Shown here piece by piece: positions 43,544-52,217 of a stretch of DNA of 64,000 nt. The notes under the pieces are model-generated. The model was not told the origin of the DNA and searched no databases. It saw nothing but the letters and a program-made list of their open reading frames with translations. Position 1 is the stretch's first letter. Every line of letters starts with the position of its first letter. The translations under genes and the position numbers were made by a program. Source of the DNA: Terribacillus halophilus (GTDB lineage: Bacteria; Bacillota; Bacilli; Bacillales; Amphibacillaceae); NCBI RefSeq assembly GCF_900162685.1, contig NZ_LT727827.1:475971-539970 (forward strand). The letters run 5' to 3'.

Positions 43544-44383
43544 ATGAATTCAACTATACAAGCAGTAGTCAATATCGCTCCCATTATCAAAGATACACTG
43601 GGACCGACGGCAGCGATGGGTGTACTGGATACAGAAAAATTTGTCTTTTATGCCCCTTCCACGATCTTAAATCTACCAATTAAAGTCGGGGAATCCCGTT
43701 TAGATGAACATGACATATATCGTCGCGCAATTAAAGGAGAGTCAGTTCTAGACTATATAACTGACAACTATGAATATCTCGGTGCACCAGTAGTTACTTC
43801 TATTACACCAATCCGCGATATGGAATCAGGCGAAATAGTAGGCTTACTTTCTTTAACTCGTACCTTGGAACATCAAGAGAAACTCGACAAAGAACTAAGC
43901 AAATTAAATGCAGTAATTGATGCTTTGCAAGGAAAAGTTCAGCATGTCGCAGCACAGGCAGAGGAATTGTCGGCCACGAGCAGTGACATCAATGAACAAG
44001 CAAACAGCGCAAATCAGAACTCCCATCAAATTGGGGAAGTCGTCCAATTAATCGAACAGATCTCTACACAGACAAACCTGCTTGGTTTAAATGCTGCCAT
44101 TGAAGCAGCTCGCTCCGGCGAGGCCGGCAAAGGATTCGGTGTCGTAGCAGACGAAATTCGCAAGCTGTCTGATAACACGAAAGAAGCTGTTCAGACAATC
44201 GGTAAATCTTTATCCGAAATTCGCTCTAGTATTGAAAATTTATCTCTGAGCATCAACGAAGTATCCTCTTCTTCTGAAGAGCAGTCCGTCATCATGGTTG
44301 AATTTATGGACGATATCCAAGCATTGGATGAAAAAAGCAAACAAATAATCGATACAATGAAGCAAGTTACAAATCAGAACTAA
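43544..44383 (+). CDS. soluble methyl-accepting chemotaxis protein (YfmS-like)
   Basis: 279 aa with no membrane segment. Residues about 1-125 form an N-terminal sensing domain, followed by a coiled-coil signalling domain. The hairpin tip reads [37 protein letters not shown], cited here only as the CheA/CheW contact region (about 185-220). The signalling part is very short, like B. subtilis YfmS, a cytoplasmic receptor. GAGGAGCTCGTCT precedes the ATG. It is followed after 13 bases by a close paralogue, and a SigD-type promoter drives both. Confidence 0.85.
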   Translation: MNSTIQAVVNIAPIIKDTLGPTAAMGVLDTEKFVFYAPSTILNLPIKVGESRLDEHDIYRRAIKGESVLDYITDNYEYLGAPVVTSITPIRDMESGEIVGLLSLTRTLEHQEKLDKELSKLNAVIDALQGKVQHVAAQAEELSATSSDINEQANSANQNSHQIGEVVQLIEQISTQTNLLGLNAAIEAARSGEAGKGFGVVADEIRKLSDNTKEAVQTIGKSLSEIRSSIENLSLSINEVSSSSEEQSVIMVEFMDDIQALDEKSKQIIDTMKQVTNQN

Positions 44384-44396
44384 GGAGGCAACAAAG

Positions 44397-45224
44397 ATGC
44401 ATCCCACAATACAAGCAATGGTTCTATTAGCACCTGAAATCAAGAAAAACATCGGGGATAACGCCGTCGTTGCCGTTACGGATAGAGAACATTTCGTTTT
44501 CTTCTCCCCATCTAAAGATTTGGATGTCGGAATAAAAGTTGGTGATTCTGCTTTTACAGAGGACAATGACTTATTACGTCAAGCACTTCAAGGTGAAAAA
44601 GTGCAAGTACATATCCCTAAAGAACGTTATGGTATTGGTATGCAAAACACTGCTAATCCACTTCGCGATGAAAACGGTGAAATAGTGGGTGTTTTACAGA
44701 TCACAAAAACATTGAAAGACGAAGAGATGCTCGATCAGCAGCTGGATGAATTGCGTGAGATTGTAAGCAGTTTGCAAGCAAAGGTTCAGCATGTCGCCGC
44801 CCAGGCAGAAGAACTATCCGCAACGAGCACAGATATTGATAGCCAAGCTTCCCATGCGAATGAAAATTCCAAAGAAATCAGCAAAGTTGTCCAGCTAATT
44901 GAAGATATATCCACGCAGACAAACTTGCTTGGATTGAATGCAGCGATTGAGGCTGCTCGCTCCGGCGATGCCGGCAGAGGCTTCGGTGTTGTAGCAGATG
45001 AAATTCGTAAGCTTTCCATCGGAACCAAAGAAGCTGTTGGGACGATTGGTCAGTCGCTTCAGCAGATACAAGCAAACATGGAAAACCTAACATTGAGCAT
45101 CGGCGAAGTGTCCACTTCCTCTGAAGAACAATCACGTGTGATGGTAGAGTTTATGGAAGATATAAAGAATCTGGATGGCCAAAGCAATGACATCGGAGAT
45201 TACATCAAGGACATTACTAAATAA
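44397..45224 (+). CDS. soluble methyl-accepting chemotaxis protein (YfmS-like), tandem paralogue
   Basis: 275 aa, same architecture as the gene upstream: an N-terminal domain with [19 protein letters not shown], then the coiled-coil signalling hairpin. The last 150 residues are nearly the same in both proteins, while the sensing parts differ much more ([18 protein letters not shown] against [18 protein letters not shown]). This points to tandem duplication with diverging ligand specificity. AAGGAGGCAACAAAG precedes the ATG. The signal sensed is unknown; cytoplasmic location is inferred from the lack of membrane helices. Confidence 0.85.
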   Translation: MHPTIQAMVLLAPEIKKNIGDNAVVAVTDREHFVFFSPSKDLDVGIKVGDSAFTEDNDLLRQALQGEKVQVHIPKERYGIGMQNTANPLRDENGEIVGVLQITKTLKDEEMLDQQLDELREIVSSLQAKVQHVAAQAEELSATSTDIDSQASHANENSKEISKVVQLIEDISTQTNLLGLNAAIEAARSGDAGRGFGVVADEIRKLSIGTKEAVGTIGQSLQQIQANMENLTLSIGEVSTSSEEQSRVMVEFMEDIKNLDGQSNDIGDYIKDITK

Positions 45225-45254
45225 AAAATCGCCTCTCTTAGGAGGCGATTTTTT
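45223..45254. terminator. bidirectional terminator
   Basis: AAAAAATCGCCTC (45223-45235) and GAGGCGATTTTTT (45242-45254) pair between convergent chemoreceptor and YtxH-like genes. Confidence 0.88.
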
Positions 45255-45846
45255 AGATAGATGTTTTTTTATTAGAAGTAGGCGGTGTCGTTTTAGGAGT
45301 TGCAGTTGCTGCAGCCGTGGTTTTATTACCTGCTGCCTTTGGCTGATTAGCTTTATCTTCATTCTTAGGTTTCGTCATCGGATTATCTGGTGCACTGTCA
45401 GGCTTTGCTTCCATCAATGTGTCTGTAGCTTCTTTTGCTTTATTGCCAGCGCCTTTCAGATCCTCTTTTACTTCCTTTACTGTGCCAAGGGCTGACTTGG
45501 AATCTTCTTGCACATCGTTTACGGAAGACATGATTTCATTTTGTGCTTTGTCATATACGTTCTTCACATCGTTTGCAGCGTCTTTTGCAAGTTCTGAAGC
45601 ATCTTGCACTTTACTCATCACTTGTTCTTTTGCACCTTGTGGATCTTGTTTTGCTTCTTTTACAAAGCTTGAAACTGTATCCTTCGCTACACCGACATTT
45701 TGAAATACTTTCTGACGTGTCTGCTTGTTGAGCAACACGATTGCCGCACCTGTTACCGCTCCAGCAACTGCGCCAGTTAATAGTTTAGAACCTGCTTTTG
45801 CTTGCTCTTTCGTTTCTTGCTTGTCTACTGTTTGCGCTTGTGCCAT
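45253..45846 (-). CDS. YtxH-like general stress protein
   Basis: 197 aa. A glycine/alanine-rich hydrophobic segment near residues 22-40 (LLTGAVAGAVTGAAIVLL) is the YtxH-type membrane or hairpin motif. A long Ala/Lys/Asp-rich helix follows (KDAANDVKNVYDKAQ, EVKEDLKGAGNKAKEA), with a low-complexity Pro/Thr/Lys tail. The shape resembles LEA-like stress proteins. AAGGAG precedes the ATG at 45846; a GTG at 45855 overlaps that signal. A very good SigB promoter lies at 45892-45916, so it is almost certainly stress-induced. Confidence 0.82.
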   Translation of the reverse strand: MAQAQTVDKQETKEQAKAGSKLLTGAVAGAVTGAAIVLLNKQTRQKVFQNVGVAKDTVSSFVKEAKQDPQGAKEQVMSKVQDASELAKDAANDVKNVYDKAQNEIMSSVNDVQEDSKSALGTVKEVKEDLKGAGNKAKEATDTLMEAKPDSAPDNPMTKPKNEDKANQPKAAGNKTTAAATATPKTTPPTSNKKTSI

Positions 45847-45891
45847 TAAAAACACTCCTTAGACTTTTTTGTTTGCTCTGTTGATGTATGT

Positions 45892-45916
45892 ATACCCCTT
45901 CATCATCAGGCTAAAC
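45892..45916 (-). promoter_or_regulatory. SigB promoter of the YtxH-like gene
   Basis: On the minus strand GTTTAG (45916-45911), 13 bases and GGGTAT (45897-45892). This matches 11 of 12 consensus positions. Confidence 0.8.
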
Positions 45917-45928
45917 AAAAAAATGTCA

Positions 45929-46738
45929 TCATAATGGCAAAGATCTTTTTTGTTTCTGGACGAAATAAACCATTTCTTTGAAACCTATTTCTTTTAGTCG
46001 CTGTTTCACTTTATCAAAATCTTCACCTATTCTAGAAGGAATATGCGCATCAGAACCAAAGGAGATATCTACACCATAATGAAGCGCTCGCTCCAGAATA
46101 CGATCAGAAGGATACCAGCCACCGACAGCTTTTGTCCCGCCAGAAGTATTCACTTCAATTGCAACACCTGCTTCACCAATTACCTTTAAAGCCTGGTCAA
46201 TTGCATGGTCAGCAGGAATATCGGAGAAAGCTGGGTAGAACCCTTTCATTGCATCAATATGACCCAGCACTTGGAATATGCCGCTTTTAGCTGACTGTTG
46301 GATCAGATCGTAATATCTCTCCTTCACAGCAATGTGCTCCTCTTCAGAAAGTGCATCCCAACGACCTTGCTTAAAAATATTCACTTCATCTACGTAATGA
46401 ACGGACCCAATTACATAATCGAATGGATATTTACGGTAATAGTCTGCATATAGATTGGCATGCTGCGGAAAGAAGTCACTCTCTACTCCAAGTAATACAT
46501 GAATCTGATTTTTATACTTTTCTTTCAGCTGCAGCACTTCCTGTACATATGCTTCAAAGCCGCTGATTGGCATGGCAATACCAGGATAAAGCTGATCTTC
46601 ATCACTATAAAAATAGGGGGAGTGATCTGCTATGCCGATATATTGCAGCCCTTTGTCTATTGCCGCCTTAATATAATCCTCAATCTCTCCTTCAGCATGA
46701 CCACAGCGATAATGGTGTGTATGCAAATCAAACGTCAT
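45929..46738 (-). CDS. PHP-domain phosphoesterase (histidinol-phosphatase-like)
   Basis: 269 aa with the metal-binding PHP motifs FDLHTHHYRCGH, IADHSPYFY, GVESDFFP, SVHYVD, LGHIDAMK and SFGSDAHIPS. It is homologous to HisK/HisJ phosphatases, but no his genes are near, so another phosphoester substrate is possible. Its start overlaps the end of the alpha/beta hydrolase gene by 4 bases. It ends the RsbR-like, hydrolase, PHP operon, where a signalling-related dephosphorylation role is an attractive but unproven idea. Confidence 0.82.
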   Translation of the reverse strand: MTFDLHTHHYRCGHAEGEIEDYIKAAIDKGLQYIGIADHSPYFYSDEDQLYPGIAMPISGFEAYVQEVLQLKEKYKNQIHVLLGVESDFFPQHANLYADYYRKYPFDYVIGSVHYVDEVNIFKQGRWDALSEEEHIAVKERYYDLIQQSAKSGIFQVLGHIDAMKGFYPAFSDIPADHAIDQALKVIGEAGVAIEVNTSGGTKAVGGWYPSDRILERALHYGVDISFGSDAHIPSRIGEDFDKVKQRLKEIGFKEMVYFVQKQKRSLPL

Positions 46739-47634
46739 ACTCCGACTCCTTCTGCCACTTGGCTGTTTTCTTCCAGGAAATCTTTAATCAATCGATTGAC
46801 GATTTCCGGCTGTTCATGATGCACCCAATGTGTTGCATCATCAATGTAGACCAATTCATAATCGGAACAGAACTTGACCGACTCTTGGGCTAATCTTTTT
46901 AGAAGAAATTGATCCTTGATGCCCCAAATAATTTTCGTTGGCACATGGACCATAACAGCTTCCTTCTGGCCGTATATGCCGATGTTATTTTTCTCCGTAA
47001 GGGCGCGATACCAATTCAGCATACCTGTTAGCGCACCAGGCTTTGCCCATGCCTCTTTATAATCATCTATATCCAGCTGCGAAAACGTGCCCGGCTGACT
47101 GAATTTTGTCAGCGCCATGCTGAGACCGTAGTAATCATTCACTGCCAGAGATTTTTCCGGCACATCATTCATTTGGAAAAAGGCCATATAAGAACTCTTG
47201 AACCATTGAAGTGGATTTGTTGCCATTACTTTAGGCAAGGCTGCTGGGTGCGGCATATTGATAGCAATAAACGTTTCCACATTTTCCGGACGCGTGACAG
47301 CCAAATGCCAGCCTACAGCTCCGCCCCAGTCGTGACCAATAATAATTGCTTTATCCCGCTGAAACACTTTCATAACTGCCAACACATCGTCACGAAGCTC
47401 ATCCAGCACATAGCTGTCAGTTCCTTCCGGCTTTTCACTCAGATTATAGCCGCGCTGATCTAATGCCAGAACACGGAACCCCTGCTGTGCTAGCGGAACA
47501 AGCTGCTCTTTCCACCCGTACCAAAACTCTGGAAATCCATGCAGCAATATCACTAGTTTCCCGTCGTTAGGACCTGCTGCAGCCATGTGCAGATTTATTC
47601 CATTTGCTTTCACTGTTATATGCTCGACTCTCAT
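46735..47634 (-). CDS. alpha/beta hydrolase, epoxide hydrolase-like
   Basis: 299 aa. The oxyanion motif is HGFPEFWYGW. The nucleophile elbow is IIGHDWGGAVGW with Asp, as in epoxide hydrolases and haloalkane dehalogenases rather than esterases. The His of ATHWVHHEQP completes the triad. It may open epoxides or act on a signal ester. It follows the RsbR-like gene by 18 bases and overlaps the PHP gene, so the three are one operon. B. subtilis also couples an alpha/beta hydrolase (RsbQ) to SigB signalling, but RsbQ uses a Ser nucleophile. Confidence 0.84.
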   Translation of the reverse strand: MRVEHITVKANGINLHMAAAGPNDGKLVILLHGFPEFWYGWKEQLVPLAQQGFRVLALDQRGYNLSEKPEGTDSYVLDELRDDVLAVMKVFQRDKAIIIGHDWGGAVGWHLAVTRPENVETFIAINMPHPAALPKVMATNPLQWFKSSYMAFFQMNDVPEKSLAVNDYYGLSMALTKFSQPGTFSQLDIDDYKEAWAKPGALTGMLNWYRALTEKNNIGIYGQKEAVMVHVPTKIIWGIKDQFLLKRLAQESVKFCSDYELVYIDDATHWVHHEQPEIVNRLIKDFLEENSQVAEGVGV

Positions 47635-47652
47635 CTGGATCCTCCTCAGCTT

Positions 47653-48498
47653 TTAATTTCGGGTCAAACCGTTTTGCGCCAAAGCCTGCTGCAGTGAATT
47701 ATAAAAAATAACGTCTGATATAACACGCTCGCCATCCGACGCCATCGCCATATCAGGACGAACACCAGAAACGGCACAATCTATCCCTAGCATACGCAGG
47801 ACTTGAACCATTTGTATCAGCTTTTCCCTTGCAGAAGTTGCTGTAAAACTCGCTCCTGACATATCGATAAATAGCGTTTCGACACCGTTCTCTTTGCATG
47901 TTTGCGGTATGTCGGCCGTAATAAGCTCTGCCCGCCTCCCACTTATTTCACCAACTAAAGGAAAGACACCGATACCATCCATAATCGGTATAACCGGAGA
48001 GCTTGTCTTATTAATTACTTCTCGTTGGCTTTTGATTTTCCTGTCAATCAGCTCATAATAAAATCTTGTAAATTTATTGATAACCTCATCTAACGCACGA
48101 TGCAGATTCTTAGACCAGTGAATGACCGTTAAAGGTGAGATTTCCTGCTTCTGTTCCTCCGTGAATTTCTCAATAAATTCCCAGATGACTGTGCCAGATT
48201 TCCCTACTGCTTGCAGCACTTCATGAATAGGCGTATTTGTTTCGACACGGCTGTTTGCCACTTTCTCGACCCATATTTTGACGTTATGATTATACCGCTC
48301 TTCATCCTCTAAGATGGCACTGGCCACTAGATCGATCGTCATTCGGTGCTGTTTTCTAAGTTTCGCACGCATTTCCTCTCCTGCATCTTCGGCATAGATG
48401 GAATCTTTGTAGTCACCGAGCAAGTTGACCCACTGATCCGTAATGTTGGGAGCGTTATCCATGATGTATTCGTATAATGCTTCGTTTAGTCCTGGCAT
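47653..48498 (-). CDS. RsbR-type stressosome protein (non-haem globin N-domain + STAS)
   Basis: 281 aa. Residues about 1-140 form the helical RsbR_N domain; the STAS domain follows (about 165-275). In RsbRA, T171 and T205 are phosphorylated by RsbT. Here the second region (SGASFTATSARE) keeps a Thr, but the first (GEISGRRAELI) shows Gly where Thr is usual, by my alignment. Stressosome proteins gather with RsbS to release RsbT on stress and switch on SigB. No rsbS or rsbT genes are adjacent. AAGGGG precedes the ATG, and an alpha/beta hydrolase and a PHP phosphatase follow in the operon. Confidence 0.84.
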   Translation of the reverse strand: MPGLNEALYEYIMDNAPNITDQWVNLLGDYKDSIYAEDAGEEMRAKLRKQHRMTIDLVASAILEDEERYNHNVKIWVEKVANSRVETNTPIHEVLQAVGKSGTVIWEFIEKFTEEQKQEISPLTVIHWSKNLHRALDEVINKFTRFYYELIDRKIKSQREVINKTSSPVIPIMDGIGVFPLVGEISGRRAELITADIPQTCKENGVETLFIDMSGASFTATSAREKLIQMVQVLRMLGIDCAVSGVRPDMAMASDGERVISDVIFYNSLQQALAQNGLTRN

Positions 48499-48572
48499 GC
48501 GATACCCCTTCGTATTCTTAATTTGCTTTCATTATATCGGAAGACGCTGCACTCTTCTAATGAGAGCATATG

Positions 48573-48597
48573 AAAAAGAGCCTGCTATCGCAGACTC
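48573..48597 (-). terminator. terminator of the nucleoside hydrolase gene
   Basis: GAGCCTGC (48578-48585) and GCAGACTC (48590-48597) pair with one G-T; the minus transcript has a run of five Ts. Confidence 0.8.
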
Positions 48598-48654
48598 CTT
48601 CTTTCTAACTATGTAGTAATACCCGCGCATGAAAGGATACCCCCATGTAACATT

Positions 48655-49590
48655 TCACGAACGGTTCAGCACATCTACCAACAAAGAGAGGAAACGCTCT
48701 GCTTCCACCTCCATGCATACTTGGACATTCGCAGGTAATCCCCATTTTCCTTGGCGATCCCAAACAGTCATGCCATCGCAAAATCTACTGCTGGTCTCTA
48801 CTGCAACGCTGCACGCTGTTTTCTTCACTAATGTCGAATCAATGAAGACACCAATTGCAAGCGGATCATGCATTGCACATGCCCAAATTCCATTTTGTTC
48901 ATAAAATGCTTTTCTGTAAGTTGCTGTACTTTGCTTCAAAAAATCATGTAAAGCTGGCTCTGTAATAGTTTCAATATGCTTCTCTGTAAGTAAAGCATGT
49001 TTCGTAACGTCCAAACCTACTTGCGTAAGATTAGGTATACCTGCCTCTAAAACGACGCTTGCTGCTTCCGGATCAGCAAACGTATTAAATTCAGCAACAG
49101 GCGTGACGTTTCCTATCCCATTGATAGCACCACCCATGTATATGACCTCTTTTACGTGGTCAACAATAGCCGGCTGCTGCTGAATACTCTTCGCAAGATT
49201 GGTCAGCGGCCCCGTGCAAACAACGGAGACCTCTCCCGGGCTTTCCATGATTTTTTCAATTATGAAACTAGCTGCATCACCAGGAGTTATTTCCCTTTCT
49301 GAAATAACATCCAGCAAAGCCCCGCCGATTCCGTCTGTTCCATGCACTTTATGTTCAAAGTGCGGCTGTCGTTTGAGTGGTGCTGCACTCCCTTTTACCA
49401 CAGGAATAGAAGAAGGTGCGTTAATTAAATCGAGCACCTTACAAGTGTTCGTTGTAGCAGCTTCCAAGGAAACATTTCCACATCCTGTTGTGATACCGAT
49501 AAGATCCAGTTCCTCACTTTTGACAGCTAATAAAATGCCTATAGCATCATCAATACCTGTGTCTACGTCTAAGATCAGTTTCTTCTTCAT
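48655..49590 (-). CDS. inosine-uridine preferring nucleoside hydrolase
   Basis: 311 aa from the ATG at 49590; TTGAGGTG just upstream is the ribosome binding site, so the longer frame from 49602 is not used. The calcium site DVDTGIDDA at the N-terminus defines the family; VCTGPLTNLAKS, MGGAINGIGNVTP, EFNTFADPEAA and the catalytic-type MHDPLAIG follow. It splits ribonucleosides into base and ribose for salvage. Base preference cannot be read. It is a single gene with its own terminator. Confidence 0.9.
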   Translation of the reverse strand: MKKKLILDVDTGIDDAIGILLAVKSEELDLIGITTGCGNVSLEAATTNTCKVLDLINAPSSIPVVKGSAAPLKRQPHFEHKVHGTDGIGGALLDVISEREITPGDAASFIIEKIMESPGEVSVVCTGPLTNLAKSIQQQPAIVDHVKEVIYMGGAINGIGNVTPVAEFNTFADPEAASVVLEAGIPNLTQVGLDVTKHALLTEKHIETITEPALHDFLKQSTATYRKAFYEQNGIWACAMHDPLAIGVFIDSTLVKKTACSVAVETSSRFCDGMTVWDRQGKWGLPANVQVCMEVEAERFLSLLVDVLNRS

Positions 49591-49683
49591 CGAACACCTC
49601 AAATCCGAACATTATTTTATAAATAACGGCATTTTCAACTTAATTATAAACAAAAAACCTGCATAAATAAACGTAAAGTTCGT

Positions 49684-49717
49684 AAAAAAGGCACAAACCC
49701 AATTCGATTTGTGCCTT
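49684..49717 (-). terminator. terminator of the ytr-like operon
   Basis: AAGGCACAAA (49688-49697) and TTTGTGCCTT (49708-49717) form the stem; the minus transcript continues with a T run. Confidence 0.85.
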
Positions 49718-49718
49718 C

Positions 49719-50261
49719 TTAAGTATATTGAATTTGTTCACGATTTAATTTCGCCTGCTTTACGGCAGCCTTTGCGCGATATAGTCTAGTCTTCACTGTG
49801 GCTTTGGAAAGGGACAAAGTAGCAGCAATTTCTCTTTCCCTCATATCCTCCATGTATCGGAGCGCCAGTACTTCCTTGAGCTTTGGTTTCAATTTCTGGA
49901 TATCCTGCTCAAGTTCTTGTTTCGTTTCTCGGAGCTCCACTTCCTCTATAACAATATGCTCCAGATAATGCTGCTCCAGCTCCCAGCTGGCCAAATCAAT
50001 ACTAACAAATGTACGTTTTCCCTCTTTTCGCAGCATATCAATCGCCGTCCGGGAAGCGATCGTTGCAAGCCACGCCCCAGCTTTCGATTCCTCCTCCAAC
50101 TTGTCCAGATAACGATAAGCCTTTATAAATGTTTCCTGCGCCGCATCCTCCGCCAGTTGCGAATCACGCAGCACCTTCTGCGCTGCGTGATACACCCGCT
50201 GATGGTAGAGCGAATAGATATGCTGAAACATCGATTCTTTTGCATAACATTCGCTAATCAC
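49719..50261 (-). CDS. ECF-type RNA polymerase sigma factor
   Basis: 180 aa. Region 2 is YSLYHQRVYHAAQKVLRDS with DAAQETFIKAYRYLDKL (-10 recognition), and region 4 is ALRYMEDMREREIAATLSLSKATVKTRLYRAK (-35 recognition). It starts with GTG at 50261 after GGAGGAATAAAAC, 3 bases downstream of the permease stop, so it is the last gene of the ytr-like operon. No anti-sigma gene follows; the membrane permease next to it could take that role, but this is speculation. Its target promoters are unknown. Confidence 0.87.
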   Translation of the reverse strand: MISECYAKESMFQHIYSLYHQRVYHAAQKVLRDSQLAEDAAQETFIKAYRYLDKLEEESKAGAWLATIASRTAIDMLRKEGKRTFVSIDLASWELEQHYLEHIVIEEVELRETKQELEQDIQKLKPKLKEVLALRYMEDMREREIAATLSLSKATVKTRLYRAKAAVKQAKLNREQIQYT

Positions 50262-50264
50262 GTT

Positions 50265-52217
50265 TTATTCCTCCAGTTGATTCTTAATTGATTGCGGCAA
50301 ATCATCGTATTCTATGGAAAGCTCTTCCTTCATACTGCTTCCTCTATTGAGGTTAACTGTTACAAAATAAGAGTCTTCGTCTTCGCTATAGTAAACCGCA
50401 TGATCGAGTATATGATTTAAATCTGATTCTTCCTTCACCGTAATTGTTTTATTCCGGTCAAAATTATTTAATTCGATACTGCTAATATCCTCGGGATAAA
50501 CTTTTATATCATCATAAATTCCAGCTTCCTGCAACACCTGGACTGTATTCTTATAGCTATCATCAAATGACGTATAATAGAAGCCCTCATCTTTATTTGT
50601 AAGAAAATCTAACGAATAAGTTTGTAACTCTTCTGGTGCTTCAGAACTGGAAAGTTCTATATCTTTTTTAATGGCTTCATGGAGCTTATTAATAAGCTGT
50701 GGATCGGTAACGGCAATGCTGTTTTGCTTGATATTATTAGATTGTACATCGACAGCATAAACGTCCTCTTTTGGCAGATTAAAGACAGCATTATTGGCGT
50801 GCTTATATAGGAGTGAATTCTCCACCTCACTTTGCAGTCTCTTTAACTCGGTATTATCTTCTATTGAATAGAAATATGATCTAGCAATTTTTTCTCCATT
50901 CTCTAACTCATATACGATAAATGTTGAGCGAGATTCTTCTGACTCCCAGGCATTGTCTTGGGGTGCACTTATAATCTGCTTTTGCAATCTTTGTACAAGC
51001 TCTATATCATCTTCGTTAGTGAAATAGAGCGGTTCCATGCCGGGCTCCACCCCTTGACCTTCATAATTGTAAAATTCACCAAAATAAACCTTCTCTACTT
51101 CTTCCACAGACGGAATTGAATTCTCGTAGTTATTCTTTACAAGGTAAGTTGCTAAGAAAGCCAAAACGATAAATCCGGCAACCACCAGAAAAGATTTATA
51201 GTTTGTATAAACTCTCCATGTCTTATATAAGATTGATTCCACAAGGACAAAACCTGCTAAGGATCCTGCAATATATCCGAATATCGCCCAGCCTAGTGAG
51301 GCGGAACCAGTGTGAAAGAATATACCTCCCGTCATCATGAAACAGATTATAACGCCAAAACGAAAAACAGGTCTCATAAAAGGATACACAACTGATTGAG
51401 AGGTCTCTTCTAATCTGCGATGAACGTATAACCAATGCGCTGCTATGTATAATAAAACTGCTATAGCCGCATAGATAGTCAAAGTAAGCCAAGAGACTTG
51501 AGAATAGACCGTGTTACCAGTTTGACTTGTTAAGAATCTGTCATAAAAATAAGTTATAGGTGAATAGGCTCTAACCATTGACTTAGAATAATAATCTGCC
51601 GGAAATCCAACCAGTAATATGCTGAGATTATAAGTTCCTAGAAACATAACCGCAGCGGGCAATAGACTAAATATATAAGTGAACACAAGGTGCAAGCTGA
51701 ACATCCCTGTGATCATGCTAGTAAATACGGTAATAACAAACATGAACACGTTTAAGAACAGAACAAGGCCTAGCCACGATAATACATCGCTAGCGTTAAA
51801 ATAATCACCAATTCCTGATACCGCTTGTATAGTAATTAATATAATGGCATTCAAGCCAATCGGTACAAATAACAGCAAAAGTCCTACTATTGTATGGTGG
51901 CCTAGCAATGTCTTTCTTTTCACTGGCATACTATGTAGAAAATCAGATGCCTGTTTTTTATGCATATAACGAAATAGAATGACACCAAGAAGTACCGGCA
52001 CTGTAATGGACAGGATCCATTGAAACTCAGGTACGTAAAGGAACACTTCCCCTTTCTCCATGACGATCTCTCTTGTTTTCTGGTTTGAATATTTAATAAT
52101 AATATTCAATGGCACTATCAAGAACAACGCCAGAAAATACAGCACACTCAACCAGCCAACCTGCCTCAAATCGTATAAAATAACCTGCTTCTTAATCGAG
52201 GATGTTTTCGATGGCAT
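50265..52217 (-). CDS. large ABC transporter membrane protein of the ytr-like operon
   Basis: 650 aa. Roughly ten membrane helices occupy residues 1-370 (ABC-2-like permease; the cytoplasmic loop SDFLHSMPVKRKTLLG after helix 2 is a coupling segment). A long hydrophilic extracytoplasmic part (about 375-650, DUF6449-like) follows. The start ATG at 52217 follows GGGAGG; a GTG at 52226 overlaps that signal. It overlaps the ATPase gene by 26 bases. It probably exports or senses a wall-active compound, by analogy with YtrCDEF of B. subtilis. Confidence 0.75.
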   Translation of the reverse strand: MPSKTSSIKKQVILYDLRQVGWLSVLYFLALFLIVPLNIIIKYSNQKTREIVMEKGEVFLYVPEFQWILSITVPVLLGVILFRYMHKKQASDFLHSMPVKRKTLLGHHTIVGLLLLFVPIGLNAIILITIQAVSGIGDYFNASDVLSWLGLVLFLNVFMFVITVFTSMITGMFSLHLVFTYIFSLLPAAVMFLGTYNLSILLVGFPADYYSKSMVRAYSPITYFYDRFLTSQTGNTVYSQVSWLTLTIYAAIAVLLYIAAHWLYVHRRLEETSQSVVYPFMRPVFRFGVIICFMMTGGIFFHTGSASLGWAIFGYIAGSLAGFVLVESILYKTWRVYTNYKSFLVVAGFIVLAFLATYLVKNNYENSIPSVEEVEKVYFGEFYNYEGQGVEPGMEPLYFTNEDDIELVQRLQKQIISAPQDNAWESEESRSTFIVYELENGEKIARSYFYSIEDNTELKRLQSEVENSLLYKHANNAVFNLPKEDVYAVDVQSNNIKQNSIAVTDPQLINKLHEAIKKDIELSSSEAPEELQTYSLDFLTNKDEGFYYTSFDDSYKNTVQVLQEAGIYDDIKVYPEDISSIELNNFDRNKTITVKEESDLNHILDHAVYYSEDEDSYFVTVNLNRGSSMKEELSIEYDDLPQSIKNQLEE

